NCBI RefSeq assembly: GCF_009908265.2
Contig: NZ_JAAATX020000001.1
Location: 1 to 64,000, forward strand
Source: Paragemmobacter amnigenus
GTDB lineage: Bacteria; Pseudomonadota; Alphaproteobacteria; Rhodobacterales; Rhodobacteraceae
Direction: 5' to 3'
DNA length: 64,000 nucleotides
Part shown: piece by piece, positions 15,381 through 24,910 of the stretch
Numbering within the stretch: position 1 is the stretch's first letter
Layout: each line of letters starts with the position of its first letter
Notes under the pieces: generated by a model
Database searches by the model: none
Told to the model about the DNA's origin: nothing
Seen by the model: only the letters and a program-made list of their open reading frames with translations
Program-made: the position numbers and the translations under genes

Positions 15381-18238
15381 CATTCCGCCGCCACGCGGCG
15401 GGGTTTCAGCATGTCCTTGAGGTAGCGGCCCGTATGGCTGCGGTCCACCTTGGCCACATCCTCGGGCGTGCCTTCGGCCACGATCTGCCCGCCCCCGTCA
15501 CCACCTTCGGGGCCGATGTCGATGATCCAGTCGGCGGTCTTGATGACGTCAAGGTTGTGTTCGATCACCACGACCGTGTTGCCCTGATCGACAAGTTCAT
15601 GCAGCACTTCAAGAAGCTTGCGCACATCCTCGAAATGCAAGCCTGTTGTCGGCTCATCAAGAATGTAAAGCGTGCGCCCCGTCGCGCGGCGCGACAGTTC
15701 CTTGGACAGTTTGACCCGCTGCGCCTCACCCCCTGAGAGGGTCGTCGCCTGTTGGCCGACCTTGATGTAGCCAAGCCCTACCTGACAGAGCGCATCCATC
15801 TTTTCGCGGATCGACGGGACGGCGGCGAAGAAGGTCTGGGCGTCTTCGCACGTCATATCAAGAACGTCTGATATGCTTTTGTTCTTGAACTTTATTTCCA
15901 GCGTTTCACGGTTGTAGCGGTGGCCCTTGCAGGTTTCGCAGGTCACATACACGTCGGGCAGGAAGTGCATCTCGATCTTGATGACGCCGTCGCCCTGGCA
16001 CGCCTCGCACCGCCCACCCTTGACGTTGAAGCTGAACCGTCCGGGCTGATAGCCGCGCGCCTTGGCCTCGGGCAGGCCCGCGAACCAGTCGCGGATGGGG
16101 GTGAAGGCGCCGGTATAGGTGGCGGGGTTGGACCGGGGCGTGCGGCCTATGGGGCGCTGGTCAATGTCGATGACCTTGTCGAGATGTTCGAAGCCCTTGA
16201 TCGTCTCACACGGAGCGGGGGTTTCGCGCGCGCCGTTCAGGCGCATGGCGGCGGTCTTGAAGAGCGTCTCGATGGTCAGGGTGGATTTGCCGCCGCCTGA
16301 CACGCCGGTGACGCAGACGAACTTGCCCAAGGGGAAGTCCACTGTGACGTCCTTCAGGTTGTTGCCGGTGGCGCCGACGACCGTCAGCTTCTTGCCGCTG
16401 CCCTTGCGGCGGGTCTTGGGCACCGCGATCTCCCGCTGGCCCGACAGGTATTGCCCCGTCAGGCTGACCGGATCGGCCGCGACCTGCTGGGGCGTGCCGT
16501 GGCTGACCACGCGGCCGCCATGGACGCCCGCGCCGGGGCCGATGTCGAAGACGTAATCGGCTTCGCGGATCGCGTCCTCGTCATGTTCCACCACCAGCAC
16601 CGTGTTGCCCTGATCGCGCAGGTTCTTCAGCGTGGTGAGCAGCCGGTCATTGTCGCGCTGGTGCAGGCCGATGGAGGGTTCGTCCAGCACGTAAAGCACG
16701 CCCGTCAGGCCGGAGCCGATCTGCGAGGCCAGACGGATACGCTGCGATTCCCCGCCCGACAGCGTGCCCGCATTGCGCGAGAGCGTGAGGTAATCCAGCC
16801 CGACATTCACAAGGAATCCAAGGCGTTCGCGGATTTCCTTGAGGATCGCGCGGGCGATTTCGTTCTTCTGGTTGGAAAGGTGGTCGGGAACCGTGCCGAT
16901 CCAGGCGAAGGCCTCCTTGATCGACATGCGGACGACCTCGCCCACATGCAGCCCCGCGATCTTGACCGCCAGCGCCTCGGGCTTCAGGCGGTAGCCGTGG
17001 CAGGTGCCGCAGTCGCGGTTGTTCTGGTAACGCTCGAACTCCTCGCGCACCCAAGCCGAGTCCGTTTCGCGGTAGCGGCGTTCCATGTTGGGGATGACGC
17101 CTTCGAAGACGCGGGAGACTTCGTAGATGCGCCCGCCTTCGTCATAGCGGAACCTGATCTCCTCCTCGCCCGACCCATAGAGGAACAGCTGCTGCACATG
17201 GGCGGGCAGGTCCTTCCATTTCTTCTTGGGGTCGAATTCGTAGTGCTTCGCCAGCGCCTGGATGGTCTGGGTGAAATAGGGGCTTTTCGATTTCGCCCAA
17301 GGCGCCAGCGCGCCCTGCATCAGGGTCAGGCCCTGATCGGGGACGACAAGGCGGTCGTCGAAGAACAGCTCCACCCCCAAGCCGTCGCAGGAGGGGCAGG
17401 CGCCGAAAGGCGCGTTGAAGGAAAAGAGGCGCGGTTCGATTTCGGGGATGGTGAAACCCGAAACCGGACAGGCGAAGTTTTCCGAATAGGTGATGCGTTC
17501 CGGCTCGCCCTCACTGGGCGCGGTTTCGAGGATGGCGATGCCGTCGGCAAGGTCCAGCGCGGTGCGGAAGCTGTCGGCAAGGCGCGTCTCGATCCCTTCG
17601 CGCACGACGATGCGGTCCACCACCACGTCGATGTCGTGGCGGAATTTCTTGTCGAGGATGGGAGGCTCTTCCAGCTCGTAGAACTGCCCGTCCACCTTGA
17701 CCCGCTGGAAGCCCTGTTTGCGAAGGTCGAGGAATTCCTTTTTGTACTCGCCCTTGCGGTCGCGGATGATGGGGGCGAGCAGATAGGCGCGCGTCCCTTC
17801 CGGCATGGCCATGACGGCGTCCACCATATCCTGCACCTGCATCGCGGTGATGGGCAGGCCGGTGGCGGGGCTGTAGGGGGTGCCAACGCGGGCAAAGAGC
17901 AGGCGGAGATAGTCGTAGATTTCCGTGACCGTCCCGACGGTGGAGCGGGGGTTCTTCGACGTGGTCTTCTGTTCGATCGAAATGGCCGGAGAGAGGCCCG
18001 AGATGTGGTCCACATCCGGCTTGCCCATCATGTCGAGGAATTGCCGCGCATAGGCCGAGAGCGATTCCACATAGCGGCGCTGGCCTTCGGCATAGATCGT
18101 GTCGAAGGCCAGCGAGGATTTGCCCGAACCCGACAGGCCGGTGATGACCACAAGCTTGTCGCGCGGGATGTCGACATCCACGCCCTTCAGGTTGTGTTCG
18201 CGCGCGCCGCGCACCTCGATGAACTTCTGTTCGGCCAT
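15380..18238 (-). CDS. uvrA: UvrA, excinuclease ABC subunit A
   Basis: A 952-residue DNA damage recognition ATPase of nucleotide excision repair. Two ABC modules are present: Walker [13 protein letters not shown] near residue 31 and [13 protein letters not shown] in the second half. ABC signatures are [12 protein letters not shown] and [15 protein letters not shown]. Zinc-binding Cys pairs include CEACQGDG and [11 protein letters not shown] use ATG 18238 ([19 protein letters not shown]), the family start; the ORF upstream has no similarity. A GAAC-N7-GAAC LexA box lies 67-81 bases upstream, so SOS control is likely. Confidence 0.97.
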   Translation of the reverse strand: MAEQKFIEVRGAREHNLKGVDVDIPRDKLVVITGLSGSGKSSLAFDTIYAEGQRRYVESLSAYARQFLDMMGKPDVDHISGLSPAISIEQKTTSKNPRSTVGTVTEIYDYLRLLFARVGTPYSPATGLPITAMQVQDMVDAVMAMPEGTRAYLLAPIIRDRKGEYKKEFLDLRKQGFQRVKVDGQFYELEEPPILDKKFRHDIDVVVDRIVVREGIETRLADSFRTALDLADGIAILETAPSEGEPERITYSENFACPVSGFTIPEIEPRLFSFNAPFGACPSCDGLGVELFFDDRLVVPDQGLTLMQGALAPWAKSKSPYFTQTIQALAKHYEFDPKKKWKDLPAHVQQLFLYGSGEEEIRFRYDEGGRIYEVSRVFEGVIPNMERRYRETDSAWVREEFERYQNNRDCGTCHGYRLKPEALAVKIAGLHVGEVVRMSIKEAFAWIGTVPDHLSNQKNEIARAILKEIRERLGFLVNVGLDYLTLSRNAGTLSGGESQRIRLASQIGSGLTGVLYVLDEPSIGLHQRDNDRLLTTLKNLRDQGNTVLVVEHDEDAIREADYVFDIGPGAGVHGGRVVSHGTPQQVAADPVSLTGQYLSGQREIAVPKTRRKGSGKKLTVVGATGNNLKDVTVDFPLGKFVCVTGVSGGGKSTLTIETLFKTAAMRLNGARETPAPCETIKGFEHLDKVIDIDQRPIGRTPRSNPATYTGAFTPIRDWFAGLPEAKARGYQPGRFSFNVKGGRCEACQGDGVIKIEMHFLPDVYVTCETCKGHRYNRETLEIKFKNKSISDVLDMTCEDAQTFFAAVPSIREKMDALCQVGLGYIKVGQQATTLSGGEAQRVKLSKELSRRATGRTLYILDEPTTGLHFEDVRKLLEVLHELVDQGNTVVVIEHNLDVIKTADWIIDIGPEGGDGGGQIVAEGTPEDVAKVDRSHTGRYLKDMLKPRRVAAE

Positions 18239-18304
18239 GCCACCATCCCCGCAAGGTTGGGCCAGAGATAGGGCATCGGGCGCGAGTCTCCAATGCAAAA
18301 ATGT

Positions 18305-18319
18305 GAACATTGGGTGAAC
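18305..18319 (-). promoter_or_regulatory. LexA (SOS) box of uvrA
   Basis: GAAC-ATTGGGT-GAAC, which on the uvrA strand reads GTTC-N7-GTTC, the exact direct-repeat LexA site of alphaproteobacteria. On that strand TTGTTC overlaps it as a candidate -35. Confidence 0.82.
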
Positions 18320-18352
18320 AAGCGGGGGCTTTTGTGCGATCCGCGCGCCGGA

Positions 18353-18808
18353 TCAGCGTTCGGCCTTCTTTTCCCAGCGGCCACTCTCTTCGGACCAGTA
18401 TTGCGCGGGAAGGCCCGCCTCGGTGAGGGATTTCCATTTGGCGCGGGCATCGGCGAGTTGCGCCCCGTCGCCACCGTCGAAGAGCAGCCAGACACGGTCC
18501 AGCGGGCGCGCCTCGTCCGGTGTGGTGGCGGCGCCGTCGATCAGGAACAGGCCCTGCGCGCCGTTGGTGATGGGGCCGCGCCCGATCAGCACGGGCTGGT
18601 GGGCGTCATGCGGGCCCCCTTCCAGACCATGCGGCAGGAAGGGGTGATCCTCGGCCAGCCAGAGCCGCGCGTCGAGACGGTCGAGCGCGGCGGGATCGGT
18701 GCCGCGCAACATGACGCGCCAGCCCTGCGACAGGGCGCGGGGAAGGATGGTCATGAGCGTCTCTTCGACCGAGGAGCGCGTCAGGTGGTAGAACATGACG
18801 GTGCCCAT
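18353..18808 (-). CDS. holC: DNA polymerase III chi subunit
   Basis: A 151-residue HolC protein, which links the clamp loader to single-strand binding protein. It begins with GTVMFYHLTRSSVEETL, contains VMLRGTDPAALDRLDARLW and LIGRGPITNGAQGLFLIDGA, and ends with WLLFDGGDGAQLADARAKW followed by a Lys-rich tail. All are typical of the family. It lies 7 bases downstream of pepA, the usual holC partner. Confidence 0.93.
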   Translation of the reverse strand: MGTVMFYHLTRSSVEETLMTILPRALSQGWRVMLRGTDPAALDRLDARLWLAEDHPFLPHGLEGGPHDAHQPVLIGRGPITNGAQGLFLIDGAATTPDEARPLDRVWLLFDGGDGAQLADARAKWKSLTEAGLPAQYWSEESGRWEKKAER

Positions 18809-18815
18809 CGGGGGC

Positions 18816-20288
18816 TCACTTCGCCTCGTACCGGTCGCGGATCAGGCGGTTGAGCGCCATGACACCCCAGCCCGTGGCGCCCTTGGGGGCCAGCGCCGTG
18901 TCGGATTTCAGCAGCGCGGTTCCCGCGATGTCGAGGTGGCACCACGGGGTTTCCGGCTTGACGAAGCGCTGCAGGAACTGCGCCGCGGTGATAGCCCCGC
19001 CGTCGCGGCCGCCCACGTTCATCATGTCCGCAATGCGCGATTTCAGCTTGGCGTCATACGCGTCGCCCATGGGCATGCGCCATGCGCCCTCGCCCTCGGC
19101 CTTGGCGGCCTTGAGCAGGGCGTTGCAGAAGTCGTCATTGTTGGAGAAGACGCCGGTGTTTTCATGCCCCAGCGCGATGATGATCGCGCCGGTCAGGGTG
19201 GCAAGGTCCACCATCGCGGCGGGTTTGAAGCGTTCCTGCGCGTACCAGAGCACATCGGCAAGGACGAGGCGGCCTTCGGCATCGGTGTTGATGACCTCGA
19301 TCGTGTCGCCTTTCATCGAGCGGACCACGTCGCCCGGACGCTGGGCGCGGCCATCGGGCATGTTTTCCACCAGCCCGACCAGACCCACGACATTGGCCCG
19401 CGCCTTGCGGAGCGCCAGCGTGCGCATGACGCCCGCGACGACCCCTGCCCCGCCCATGTCCATCGTCATCTCTTCCATGCCCGCGGCGGGCTTGATCGAG
19501 ATGCCGCCCGTGTCGAAGACGACGCCCTTGCCGACAAGGGCCAGCGGGGCCGCGCCCGCCTCGCCGCCGTTCCACTGCATGACGACGACCTTCGAGGGGC
19601 TTTCGGACCCCTGCCCCACCCCCAGAAGCGCGCCCATGCCCAGACGTTCGAGCTGCTCCTCCTCGAGGATCTCGACGTCCAGACCGAGTTCCTGCATGGC
19701 GGCAAGGCGCGCGGCGAAATCGTAGGTGGTCAGGATATTGGCCGGTTCGTTGACCAGATCGCGGGTGAAGAAGATGCCTTCGGCCACGGCGGCACCGGGG
19801 GCGGCGGCGGCGGCGACGGCTTCGGGGTTGGTCACCATGAAGGCGACGTGGCCGGGTTCCTTGCGTTCGCCGGTCTTGTGGGCGGTGAAGTCATAGGCGC
19901 GCAGCGCGATGCCGAAGGCGATTTCGGCGGCCTGCGGGTGGCCTTCGGCCAGCACGGTGGTGCCGGCGGGGGTCAGGGCGCGGCCGATGGCCCCGCCCGC
20001 CTTGCGCGCCTGCGCCATATCGGCGCGGCGCGGCAGGCGGATCACCTGCACCGCATCGGCCAGCAACCCCGAAGGCCATGCCAGTTCTGCCCCCTCGCCA
20101 GGCTTCAGCCGCGAGAAGGCGTCGCTTTCCAGAAAGCGCGAGAGCGCCCCGCGCATCAGTCGGTCGATCCGGCGCAGGGCGGGCGTAAGCCCCTTCGGTC
20201 CATCGGCAAAGGCCACGATCCGCCCCGTCAGGCGCGGCAGAGCATCAAGGTCGACGGCGCGGAAATGGATCGGAACGGGGTGGGTCAT
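18816..20288 (-). CDS. pepA: Leucyl aminopeptidase
   Basis: A 490-residue M17 aminopeptidase, a cytoplasmic hexamer with two catalytic metals. The C-terminal catalytic domain shows VGKGVVFDTGGISIKPAAGM and the family signature NTDAEGRLVLAD. The N-terminal macro-like domain (about 1-170) is divergent, as usual. The start lies 180 bases from divergent lptF. PepA proteins can also bind DNA in some bacteria; nothing here shows that. Confidence 0.95.
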   Translation of the reverse strand: MTHPVPIHFRAVDLDALPRLTGRIVAFADGPKGLTPALRRIDRLMRGALSRFLESDAFSRLKPGEGAELAWPSGLLADAVQVIRLPRRADMAQARKAGGAIGRALTPAGTTVLAEGHPQAAEIAFGIALRAYDFTAHKTGERKEPGHVAFMVTNPEAVAAAAAPGAAVAEGIFFTRDLVNEPANILTTYDFAARLAAMQELGLDVEILEEEQLERLGMGALLGVGQGSESPSKVVVMQWNGGEAGAAPLALVGKGVVFDTGGISIKPAAGMEEMTMDMGGAGVVAGVMRTLALRKARANVVGLVGLVENMPDGRAQRPGDVVRSMKGDTIEVINTDAEGRLVLADVLWYAQERFKPAAMVDLATLTGAIIIALGHENTGVFSNNDDFCNALLKAAKAEGEGAWRMPMGDAYDAKLKSRIADMMNVGGRDGGAITAAQFLQRFVKPETPWCHLDIAGTALLKSDTALAPKGATGWGVMALNRLIRDRYEAK

Positions 20289-20468
20289 CTGGCAATCCTC
20301 GGATCAGAAGGCAGGCTGGCACGACAGCGCCGAAAGGCAGACCGGCAAAGCCCTGCCGGACGCTAGCCCGCGGGGGCCGGATTGACCAGATATGAGTTTT
20401 CCCCGCCCCCGAATTCCGCTAGCGTCGGCCCCAACGATAAACGGACAACGAGACGGGACGGAGACGGG

Positions 20469-21590
20469 GTGTCGCGATTCGACAGATATCTGCTGTCGCA
20501 GCTGCTTGCCCTGTTCGGCTTTTTCGCGCTTGTGCTGGTGGCGGTCTATTGGGTGAACCGCGCGGTCGGGCTGTTCGACAGGCTGATCGGGGACGGGCAA
20601 TCGGCGCTGGTCTTTCTGGAATTCTCGCTTCTGATGCTGCCCAATGTGATCCGGCTGGTGCTGCCGATCGCGGCCTTTGCGGCGACGGTCTATGTCACCA
20701 ACCGCCTGACGCAGGAAAGCGAACTGGTCGTGATGCAGGCGACGGGATTCTCGGCCTTTCGCCTTGCGCGTCCGGTCATGATGTTCGGCGGCATCGTCAC
20801 GGCGCTGCATCTGGTGCTGATGAACGTGCTGGTGCCATGGAGCGGCGAGATGCTGTCGGCGCGCGAGGAGCAGCTGTCGCGCAACGTGACGGCGCGCTAT
20901 CTGAAGGCGGGCGAGTTCATGCATCCCGCAAGCGGTGTCACGCTGTTCATTCGCGAGATCACGCCGCTGGGCGAGTTGCGCGATATCCTGTTGTCGGACG
21001 AGCGCGACAGCCAGACGCGTACCCTCTATACCGCCCGCAGCGCCCTACTGGCGCGGGGGAATGACGGGCCGGTGCTTCTGATGTTCGACGGGATCGCGCA
21101 GCGTCTGTCACGGGACGCGTCGGCGCGTCTTTCGGTCACGCGCTTTGCCGACATCACCTATGATCTTGGCGCGATGGTCGACACGGCGGTGCTGGAACGG
21201 GTGTCGATCGAAACCGTCAGCACGTGGAGCCTCGTGCAGATGGACGATGCGACGCGCGAGGCGCGGCTTGGCCTGCCGCCCGAGGTGGTGCTGGAGGAGA
21301 TCCATTCCCGCCTTGCCCAGCCTTTCCTGAGCGTGGCGGCGGCGCTGGTGGGCTTTGCCTCGCTGCTGATCGGGGCCTTCAGCCGGTTCGGACTGTGGCG
21401 GCAGATTCTGGGCGCGGTGGGCATCCTGATCTTCCTGCAGCTTCTGAACACGAGCGGGGCGTCGATGGCGATGCGCGATGCGTCGGCATGGCCCGCCGTC
21501 TATGCGGCACCGGTGGCGGGGCTGGTGATCGGGGCGGGGCTTTTGTACCTGTCGCAGCGGCCGCGCCGGCGGCGGGAGGCGGCGGCATGA
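20469..21590 (+). CDS. lptF: LPS export permease LptF
   Basis: A 373-residue inner membrane permease of the LptB2FG transporter that extracts lipopolysaccharide. It opens SRFDRYLLSQLLALFGFFAL (TM1) and has TM segments around 50-80 and 100-120. A periplasmic beta-jellyroll follows (about 130-260), then three C-terminal helices. I choose GTG 20469 behind CGGAG; the ORF extends to 20382 but those residues are hydrophilic and unlike the family. Overlaps lptG by ATGA. Confidence 0.93.
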   Translation: MSRFDRYLLSQLLALFGFFALVLVAVYWVNRAVGLFDRLIGDGQSALVFLEFSLLMLPNVIRLVLPIAAFAATVYVTNRLTQESELVVMQATGFSAFRLARPVMMFGGIVTALHLVLMNVLVPWSGEMLSAREEQLSRNVTARYLKAGEFMHPASGVTLFIREITPLGELRDILLSDERDSQTRTLYTARSALLARGNDGPVLLMFDGIAQRLSRDASARLSVTRFADITYDLGAMVDTAVLERVSIETVSTWSLVQMDDATREARLGLPPEVVLEEIHSRLAQPFLSVAAALVGFASLLIGAFSRFGLWRQILGAVGILIFLQLLNTSGASMAMRDASAWPAVYAAPVAGLVIGAGLLYLSQRPRRRREAAA

Positions 21591-22684
21591 CGCTGAGCCT
21601 GTATTTCGCGCGGCGCTTTCTGGGATCGCTCCTGCTGGTGCTGTCGATCTTTTTCGGAATCATGCTGCTGATCGGCACCATCGACGAATTGCGCGGCCTG
21701 ACCGCCCGTGGCGGCGGATTGGTGATGGCGCTCAAGCTGGCGGCGCTGGATGTGCCGGACGGGCTGTACCGTATCCTTCCGCTGATCGTGGTTCTGGCCT
21801 CGATCGCCATGTTCATCGGGCTGGCGCGGTCGAGTGAGTTGGTCGTTGTGCGCGCGGCGGGGCGCAGCGGGTTGCGCTTTCTGCTGGCCCCCGTGACGGC
21901 GGCACTTGTCTTCGGGGTGCTGGCGGTGGGGGTGCTGAACCCGCTGGTGGCGGCGACGACGAAACTCTATGACACGGCACAGACCGAACTGGCGACGGGC
22001 GGTACGCAGATCCTGTCGGTCACGGGAAACGGACTTTGGCTGAGGCAAGGGGGCGAGACGGGACAGACCGTGATCCAGGCGGGGCGCACCAATCAGGACG
22101 GGACCGAGCTTTTCGGCGTGACCTTCCTGCTGCTTGATCCGAGCGGGCTTCCCTCGGCGCGGATCGAGGCCGCGAGCGCGCGGCTGGAGCCGGGCCGCTG
22201 GGTTCTGACGGGGGCGAAACGCTGGGATCTGACGGCAAGCAATCCCGAGCAGATGGCCCAGACCCTGCCCGACGGAAACGGTGTGCCGTCTGATCTGACG
22301 CGCGAACGGATCATGGACAGTTTCGGCACGCCTTCGGCGATCGCCTTCTGGGCGCTGCCTGCCTATATCGGCGGTTTGGAGCGGGCGGGATTTTCGGCGC
22401 GCACGCATGAGGTGTGGTTCCAGATGGAGCTGGCGCATCCCCTGTTGCTGATGTCGATGGTTCTGGTGGCGGCGGGCTTCACCATGCGCCATGCGCGCTT
22501 TGGCAAGACGGGGACGATGGTGCTGCTGGCGGTGCTGTCGGGCTTTGCCATCTTCTTCCTGCGGAACTTCGCGCAGGTGCTGGGCGTGAACGGGCAGATC
22601 CCCGTCATGCTGGCGGCTTGGGCACCACCGCTGGCCGCCGCCATGCTGGCGCTGGGGCTTTTGCTGCATCTGGAGGATGGCTGA
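21587..22684 (+). CDS. lptG: LPS export permease LptG
   Basis: A 365-residue partner of LptF with the same topology. N-terminal TM helices include SLYFARRFLGSLLLVLSIFF and the DVPDGLYRILPLIVVLASIA segment. A periplasmic jellyroll follows, with C-terminal helices starting AHPLLLMSMVLVAAGFTMRH. The start overlaps the lptF stop by four bases. The order lptF-lptG-lptD places the inner membrane extractor next to the outer membrane translocon. Confidence 0.94.
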   Translation: MTLSLYFARRFLGSLLLVLSIFFGIMLLIGTIDELRGLTARGGGLVMALKLAALDVPDGLYRILPLIVVLASIAMFIGLARSSELVVVRAAGRSGLRFLLAPVTAALVFGVLAVGVLNPLVAATTKLYDTAQTELATGGTQILSVTGNGLWLRQGGETGQTVIQAGRTNQDGTELFGVTFLLLDPSGLPSARIEAASARLEPGRWVLTGAKRWDLTASNPEQMAQTLPDGNGVPSDLTRERIMDSFGTPSAIAFWALPAYIGGLERAGFSARTHEVWFQMELAHPLLLMSMVLVAAGFTMRHARFGKTGTMVLLAVLSGFAIFFLRNFAQVLGVNGQIPVMLAAWAPPLAAAMLALGLLLHLEDG

Positions 22685-22685
22685 C

Positions 22686-24866
22686 ATGCGGCGCCATCTT
22701 CGCCCCTTTGCCTTTGCCACGGTGCTGGCCGCGCTCTTTGCCTCGGCCAGTCCCATCGGGCTTGCGGCGCAGGAAAGCGCCACGCTGGTCGCGGACCGGC
22801 TGGAGATCGCGGCGGACCGGCAGTTGGTCGCGGAAGGCGGGGTCGAGGTCTTCTATCAGGGGCGCAGGCTGACCGCAGAGCGGATCGTCTATGACCAGAC
22901 CAGCGACCGTCTGCGGATCGAGGGGCCCATCCGGCTGACCGATGCGGCGGGGACGAGCGTGATCGTCGCCGCGCAGGCCGATCTTGCGGCGGACCTGACC
23001 GAGGGCATCCTGCAAAGCGCGCGGATCGTTCTGGACCAGCAGTTGCAGATGGCCGCAGCCGAGATGCGGCGCAGCAACGGGCGCTTTCTGCAGTTGGACA
23101 ATGCCGTCGCCTCGAGCTGCCGCGTCTGCGCGGGAAGTTCGACGCCACTGTGGGAAATCCGGTCGCGTCGCATCCTGCATGACCAGCAGGAACGGCAGAT
23201 CTATTTCGACCACGCCCAGTTGCGCTTTGGCGGGGTGCCCGTGCTCTATATCCCGCGCCTGCGGATACCGGACCCGACGCTGGACCGCAGTACGGGGTTC
23301 CTGATGCCCTCCTTCTCCAGCCGGACGGGTTTGGGCTTCGGGGTGACGGTGCCCTATTTCGTCACGCTCGGCCCGTCGCGGGACCTGACCTTCTCGCCCA
23401 CGATCACGGCGGCGGGGGGGCGGACGCTGGGACTGCGCTACCGGCAGGCCTTTGCCGGCGGACAGATCGACGTGACGGGGGCGGTGTCGCGTGACGACAT
23501 CCAGCCCGGCGAGATGCGGGGCTATGTCATGGCCGATGGCAGCTTTGCCTTGCCAAAGGGATTCCGCCTGTCCTTCCACGGCGAGGGGGTCAGCGATGAT
23601 GCCTATCTGGCGGATTACGGGATTTCCGATCAGGACCGGCTGACGAATACGGTGCAGGTCGATCGCACGCGCCGCAAGGATTACGCCGAGGCGCGGATCG
23701 TGAATTTCGACAGCCTGCGGGCGGGCGAATTGCCGTCCGCCACGCCATATCTGGTGACCGATTCCACCTATATCCGGCGGTTCCAGCTGGGGCCGCTGGG
23801 GGGCGAGGGCAACCTGCGCTTTGGCACGCATACCCATACGCGGCAGTCGTCGAACGGGGTGGATGACGCCACACCCACGGGGGATGCGGATGACATCGCG
23901 GAAGGCGCGGATATGCAGCGGCTGTCGCTGGGCGCGGACTGGCGGCGGGATTGGGTGACCGGCGGCGGGCTGGTCGTGGCCGTGCTGGGCGAGCTGCGCG
24001 CGGACAGCTTCAACGTGACCGACGACGTGGTCTATGCGGGCCAGACAACGCGGCTTTATGGCGGGGGCGCGGTGGAGTTGCGCTATCCGCTGGTGCGGGG
24101 CGGTGCGGGCGGCGCGATGCAGGTTCTGGAACCCGTTGTGCAACTGGCCTGGACCGATGACGGCAGCGCGGGGCCGATCCCGAACGAGGACAGCCGTCTG
24201 GCGGAGTTCGACGAGGCCAATCTCTTCTCGCTCAGCCGGTTTCCGGGGATGGATGCGGTCGAGACGGGGGTACGCGCGAATGTCGGCCTGTCCTGGACGC
24301 GGATCGATCCGGCGGGCTGGAGCATGGGCGTGACCGTCGGCCGCATCTTCCGCGACCGGCCCGCAACGGACTTCAGCACGGCATCGGGCTTGTCGGGGAC
24401 GACCTCGGACTGGCTGCTGGCCATGACGGCGGAAACGGCGGGGGGGCTGGAACTGGCCGGACGGCTGATCGCGCAGGACGACCTTTCGGTGACGCGGGGC
24501 GAGATGCGGGTGGATTACGGGGCCGAGCGCTTTTCGGTAAGTTCCACCTATATCTGGTCCATCGCGGATACCGCCGAAAGCCGCCCCGAGGCCGTTTCGG
24601 ACCTTGTCCTTGGCGGCAGTTACCGGTTGACCCCCTATTGGCAGGCCAGTGCGGCGGGTCGCTACGATTTCCAAGGGGACAGCTACCGCAGTGCGGATTT
24701 CGGGCTGACCTTCCGTAACGAGTGCCTGAATGTCGATCTTTCTCTCTCGCGTCGGTTCACGACGTCGACTAGTGTACGGCCCGGAACAACGGTGGATCTG
24801 TCGGTGGAGCTTCTGGGCTTTGGCGGCGGCACCGAGGCCGGACCGTCGCGGACGTGCAGACGATGA
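22686..24866 (+). CDS. lptD: LPS assembly outer membrane protein LptD
   Basis: A 726-residue outer membrane beta-barrel that inserts LPS into the outer leaflet with LptE. A signal peptide (RPFAFATVLAALFASASPIGLAAQ) precedes an OstA/LptA-like N-terminal domain (about 30-150), then the barrel. I choose ATG 22686, not ATG 22677: TGGAGG ends directly against 22677 but lies 9 bases from 22686. Cysteines are present in SSCRVCAGSS and near the C terminus (NECLNVDL, SRTCRR), consistent with the disulfides LptD needs. Confidence 0.94.
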   Translation: MRRHLRPFAFATVLAALFASASPIGLAAQESATLVADRLEIAADRQLVAEGGVEVFYQGRRLTAERIVYDQTSDRLRIEGPIRLTDAAGTSVIVAAQADLAADLTEGILQSARIVLDQQLQMAAAEMRRSNGRFLQLDNAVASSCRVCAGSSTPLWEIRSRRILHDQQERQIYFDHAQLRFGGVPVLYIPRLRIPDPTLDRSTGFLMPSFSSRTGLGFGVTVPYFVTLGPSRDLTFSPTITAAGGRTLGLRYRQAFAGGQIDVTGAVSRDDIQPGEMRGYVMADGSFALPKGFRLSFHGEGVSDDAYLADYGISDQDRLTNTVQVDRTRRKDYAEARIVNFDSLRAGELPSATPYLVTDSTYIRRFQLGPLGGEGNLRFGTHTHTRQSSNGVDDATPTGDADDIAEGADMQRLSLGADWRRDWVTGGGLVVAVLGELRADSFNVTDDVVYAGQTTRLYGGGAVELRYPLVRGGAGGAMQVLEPVVQLAWTDDGSAGPIPNEDSRLAEFDEANLFSLSRFPGMDAVETGVRANVGLSWTRIDPAGWSMGVTVGRIFRDRPATDFSTASGLSGTTSDWLLAMTAETAGGLELAGRLIAQDDLSVTRGEMRVDYGAERFSVSSTYIWSIADTAESRPEAVSDLVLGGSYRLTPYWQASAAGRYDFQGDSYRSADFGLTFRNECLNVDLSLSRRFTTSTSVRPGTTVDLSVELLGFGGGTEAGPSRTCRR

Positions 24867-24910
24867 GCGGGCAGACGGCAGGGGCAAGAAGGCAGGAGAC
24901 GGTATTGCGA

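Noticed and set aside
16451-18271. 606-codon plus-strand frame opposite uvrA
   Set aside because: Antisense shadow; no start context, no recognisable domain.
20382-20468. N-terminal extension of LptF (start at 20382)
   Set aside because: The 29 extra residues are hydrophilic and unlike the family; GTG 20469 has CGGAG at good spacing.
22677-22685. ATG 22677 as the lptD start
   Set aside because: The Shine-Dalgarno TGGAGG ends directly at this ATG; it is correctly spaced for ATG 22686.
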